From NCBI GenBank assembly GCA_037893245.1, contig JBAIAA010000806.1, positions 124,001 through 188,000 of the forward strand: a stretch of 64,000 nt of DNA, written 5' to 3'. Below, one piece after another: positions 62,166 through 64,000 of the stretch. The translations under genes were made by a program, and so were the position numbers. Positions within the stretch are counted from its first letter, which is position 1; every line of letters starts with the position of its first letter. The notes beneath the pieces were generated by a model that did not search any database, was not told the DNA's origin, and saw nothing but the letters and a program-made list of their open reading frames with translations. This DNA comes from Crossaster papposus. Lineage: Eukaryota > Echinodermata > Asteroidea > Velatida > Solasteridae.

Positions 62166-62965
62166 TGGCGAATTTGAAACGCGTGTGTTAACGTTACAAT
62201 TTTCAGAAAATCGAAACAAAATACTAACAAAGCATGCATGCCCCGGGTCAAATTGCTAATTTTGCCATTCCTGGAGGCCCCCCTCTATCTCCTAACACCC
62301 AGCCCCTTCCCGGGGCATGCTTTCCTTCATGCCCTTATTTGTGGGCGGGGATTGTGTGCACAAACCTATGGCGAATTTGAAACGCGTGTGTTAACGTTAA
62401 AATGTTCAGAAAATCGAAATAAAATACTAACAAAGCATGCCCCGGGTCAAATTGCTAATTTTGCCATTCCTGGAGGCCCCCCTCTATCTCCTAACACCCA
62501 GCCCCTTCCCGGGGCATGCTTTCCTTCATGCCCTTATTTGTGGGCGGGGATTGTGTGCACAAACCTATGGCGAATTTGAAACGCGTGTGTTAACGTTAAA
62601 ATGTTCAGAAAATCGAAATAAAATACTAACAAAGCATGCCCCGGGTCAAATTGCTAATTTTGCCATTCCTGGAGGTCCCCCTCTATCTCCTAACACCCAG
62701 CCACTTCCCGGGGCATGCTTTCCTTCATGCCCTTATTTGTGGGCGTGGATTGTGTGCACAAACCTATGGCGAATTTGAAACGCGTGTGTTAACGTTAAAA
62801 TTCTCAGAAAATCGAAATAAAATACTAACAAAGCATGCCCCGGGTCAAATTGCTAATTTTGCCATTCCTGGAGGCCCCCCTCTATCTCCTAACACCCAGC
62901 CCCTTCCCGGGGCATGCTTTCCTTAATGCCCTTATTTGTGGGCGGGGATTGTGTGCACAAACCTA

Positions 62966-64000
62966 TGGCGAATTTGAAACGCGTGTGTTAACGTTAACAT
63001 TTTCAGAAAATCGAAATAAAATACTAACAAAGCATGCCCCGGGTCAAATTGCTAATTTTGCCATTCCTGGAGGCCCCCCTCTATCTCCTAACACCCAGCC
63101 CCTTCCCGGGGCATGCTTTCCTTCATGCCCTTATTTGTGGGCGGGGATTGTGTGCACAAACCTATGACGAATTTGAAACGCGCGTGTTAACGTTAACATT
63201 TTCAGAAAATCGAAATAAAATACTAACAAAGCATGCCCCGGGTCAAATTGCAAATTTTGCCATTCCTGGAGGCCCCCCTCTATCTCCTAACACCCAGCCC
63301 CTTCCCGGGGCATGCTTTCCTTCATGCCCTTATTTGTGGGCGGGGATTGTGTGCACAAACCTATGGCGAATTTGAAACGCGTGTGTTAACGTTAACATTT
63401 TCAGAAAATCGAAATAAAATACTAACAAAGCATGCCCCGGGTCAAATTGCTAATTTTGCCATTTCTGGAGGCCCCCCTCTATCTCCTAACACCCAGCCCC
63501 TTCCCGGGGCATGCTTTCCTTCATGCCCTTATTTTTGGGCGGGGATTGTGTGCACAAACCTATGGCGAATTTGAAACGCGTGTGTTAACGTTAAAATATT
63601 CAGAAAATCGAAATAAAATACTAACAAAGCATGCCCCTGGTCAAATTGCTACTTTTGCCATTCCTGGAGGCCCCCCTCTATCTCCTAACACCCAGCCCCT
63701 TCCCGGGGCATGCTTTCCTTCATGCCCTTATTTGTGGGCGGGGATTGTGTGCACAAACCTATGGCGAATTTGAAACGCGTGTGTTAATGTTAAAATTTTC
63801 AGAAAATCGAAATAAAATACTAACAAAGCATGCCCCGGGTCAAATTGCTAATTTTGCCATTCCTGGAGGCCCCCCTCTATCTCCTAACACCCAGCCCCTT
63901 CCCGGGGCATGCTTTCCTTCATGCCCTTATTTGTGGGCGGGGATTGTATGCACAAACCTATGGCGAATTTGAAACGCGTGTGTTAACGTTAACATTTTCA
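62966..64000. repeat. Terminal units with more private substitutions
   Basis: Five full units and a 40-bp partial unit close the window. The units from 63364, 63563 and 63762 carry several changes not seen elsewhere: CATTTCTGG, TTTTTGGGCGG, AAATATTCAG, CCCCTGGTC, CTACTTTTGCC and TTAATGTTAAAA. No non-satellite sequence appears before base 64,000. Confidence 0.75.

Larger units (their letters stand above)
61285..62994. repeat. 855-bp out-of-register tandem duplication
   Basis: Bases 61285-62139 are repeated as 62140-62994, after which the original sequence resumes with TAACAT. The unit is not a whole number of monomers, so the joint creates a 55-bp remnant. Both copies carry GAAACAAAATAC, a GCATGCATGCCCC expansion and GGAGGTCCCC. 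I saw about five differences between copies, including GCAAATT/GCTAATT, CACACAC/CACAAAC and CCCCTTCCC/CCACTTCCC. Confidence 0.9.
1..64000. repeat. 199-bp satellite DNA array, whole window
   Basis: The sequence shows one monomer of about 199 bp repeated head to tail without interruption. Units begin at TGGCGAATTT, at base 1 and then near-regularly to a 40-bp partial unit at 63961. I count 322 units before that partial one, almost all 198-200 bp. All lie in one orientation and no unique sequence interrupts them. Neighbouring units differ by a few substitutions, and sets of variants recur at multi-monomer intervals, which is higher-order repeat structure. Tandem arrays of this size are known from eukaryotic centromeric, pericentromeric and subtelomeric heterochromatin. 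The locus type here is inference, and I do not recognise the family. Confidence 0.98.

Noticed and set aside
20..63972. Long series of overlapping + strand open frames of 75-252 codons with a proline-rich, repetitive translation
   Set aside because: They repeat with the satellite, change frame every 199 bp, overlap each other in two frames and end at the same TTTGA. Indels are not multiples of three, and there is no start context or codon bias. They are repeat shadows, not genes.
1..64000. CRISPR array (regular direct repeats)
   Set aside because: There are no unique spacers. The entire 199-bp period is repeated, and no cas genes are present.
1..64000. Ribosomal DNA intergenic spacer subrepeats
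   Set aside because: No rRNA coding sequence or spacer promoter is visible, and 64 kb without one transcription unit is longer than usual spacers. Not strictly excluded without flanking sequence.
1..64000. Transposable element or tandem LTR origin
   Set aside because: No terminal repeats, target-site duplications, polypurine tract, primer site or transposase/reverse-transcriptase motifs. The 15-bp inverted arms are internal and 61 bp apart, not element termini.
1..64000. Telomeric or subtelomeric simple repeats
   Set aside because: No runs of TTAGGG, TTTAGGG, TTAGG or similar in either orientation. A subtelomeric location is still possible but unsupported.
1..64000. Assembly artefact (collapsed or artificially duplicated repeat)
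   Set aside because: Duplicated blocks carry private substitutions and ordered class patterns, which random misassembly would not create. Exact homopolymer lengths and the precise copy number of near-identical blocks remain uncertain.

Overview
The whole 64,000-base window is one uninterrupted head-to-tail tandem array of a single satellite DNA family. The monomer is normally 199 bp with about 47% G+C. With the phase set at the conserved TGGCGAATTT, the array starts exactly at base 1. I count 322 units up to base 63,960 (one of them cut to 55 bp) and a final 40-bp partial unit, all in the same orientation. I found no gene, RNA gene, transposable element, CRISPR array or unique sequence. Neither edge of the array is in the window, so the array is longer than 64 kb. 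An array of this size and regularity, with nested higher-order repeats (HORs), indicates a eukaryotic nuclear genome at a centromeric, pericentromeric, subtelomeric or other heterochromatic site. I do not recognise the family and cannot name the taxon. CpG is only mildly reduced (8 per monomer; observed/expected about 0.74), which argues against long residence in a heavily CpG-methylated germline.

Each monomer has an AT-rich third (TGTTAACGTTAACA palindrome, ATTTTC-A-GAAAAT dyad, AATAAA, TACTAAC) and a GC-rich remainder. The GC-rich part holds a C-run, a C-tract cluster, a GGGCGGGG box and TGTGCACA. A perfect 15-bp inverted repeat (AAAGCATGCCCCGGG / CCCGGGGCATGCTTT) brackets about 61 bp in the middle. 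The family is therefore unusually rich in dyad symmetry and in possible non-B DNA.

Layout by diagnostic variants: (1) 1-5.2 kb is a 16-monomer block and its partial copy, with expanded C-runs (C11 to C26) and a nested 4-mer duplication. (2) About 4.6-12.6 kb is an 18-monomer, 3,596-bp unit in two copies plus a shortened third, marked by a CCCCTT-C8 tract. (3) 12.6-22.8 kb is an irregular mosaic rich in a variant subfamily (CACGCAG plus CATGATT). (4) 22.8-30.9 kb is a clean 11-monomer (2,189-bp) HOR with a register-shifted 8-monomer insert; every unit is exactly 199 bp. (5) 30.9-36.1 kb is mixed monomers with a 796-bp 4-mer duplication, ending in a strongly diverged monomer. (6) 36.1-48.4 kb is the most elaborate HOR: 8-, 13- and 15-monomer cassettes combine into a 28-monomer, 5,549-bp super-unit present twice. 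(7) 47.8-52.2 kb is an 11-monomer, 2,188-bp duplication, overlapped by a 14-monomer, 2,786-bp duplication at 51.2-56.2 kb. (8) 56.9-60.7 kb holds small young 5-mer (995 bp) and 3-mer (597 bp) repeats. (9) 61.3-63.0 kb is an 855-bp out-of-register duplication with a microhomology junction. (10) The last 1 kb carries more private substitutions.

The many open reading frames of roughly 75-250 codons are by-products of the repeat. A 199-bp period shifts the frame by one base per unit, and only chance 198-bp units keep it. Nothing suggests selection for protein. Interest lies in the HOR architecture, the dyad structure, C-run instability and the visible duplication junctions.
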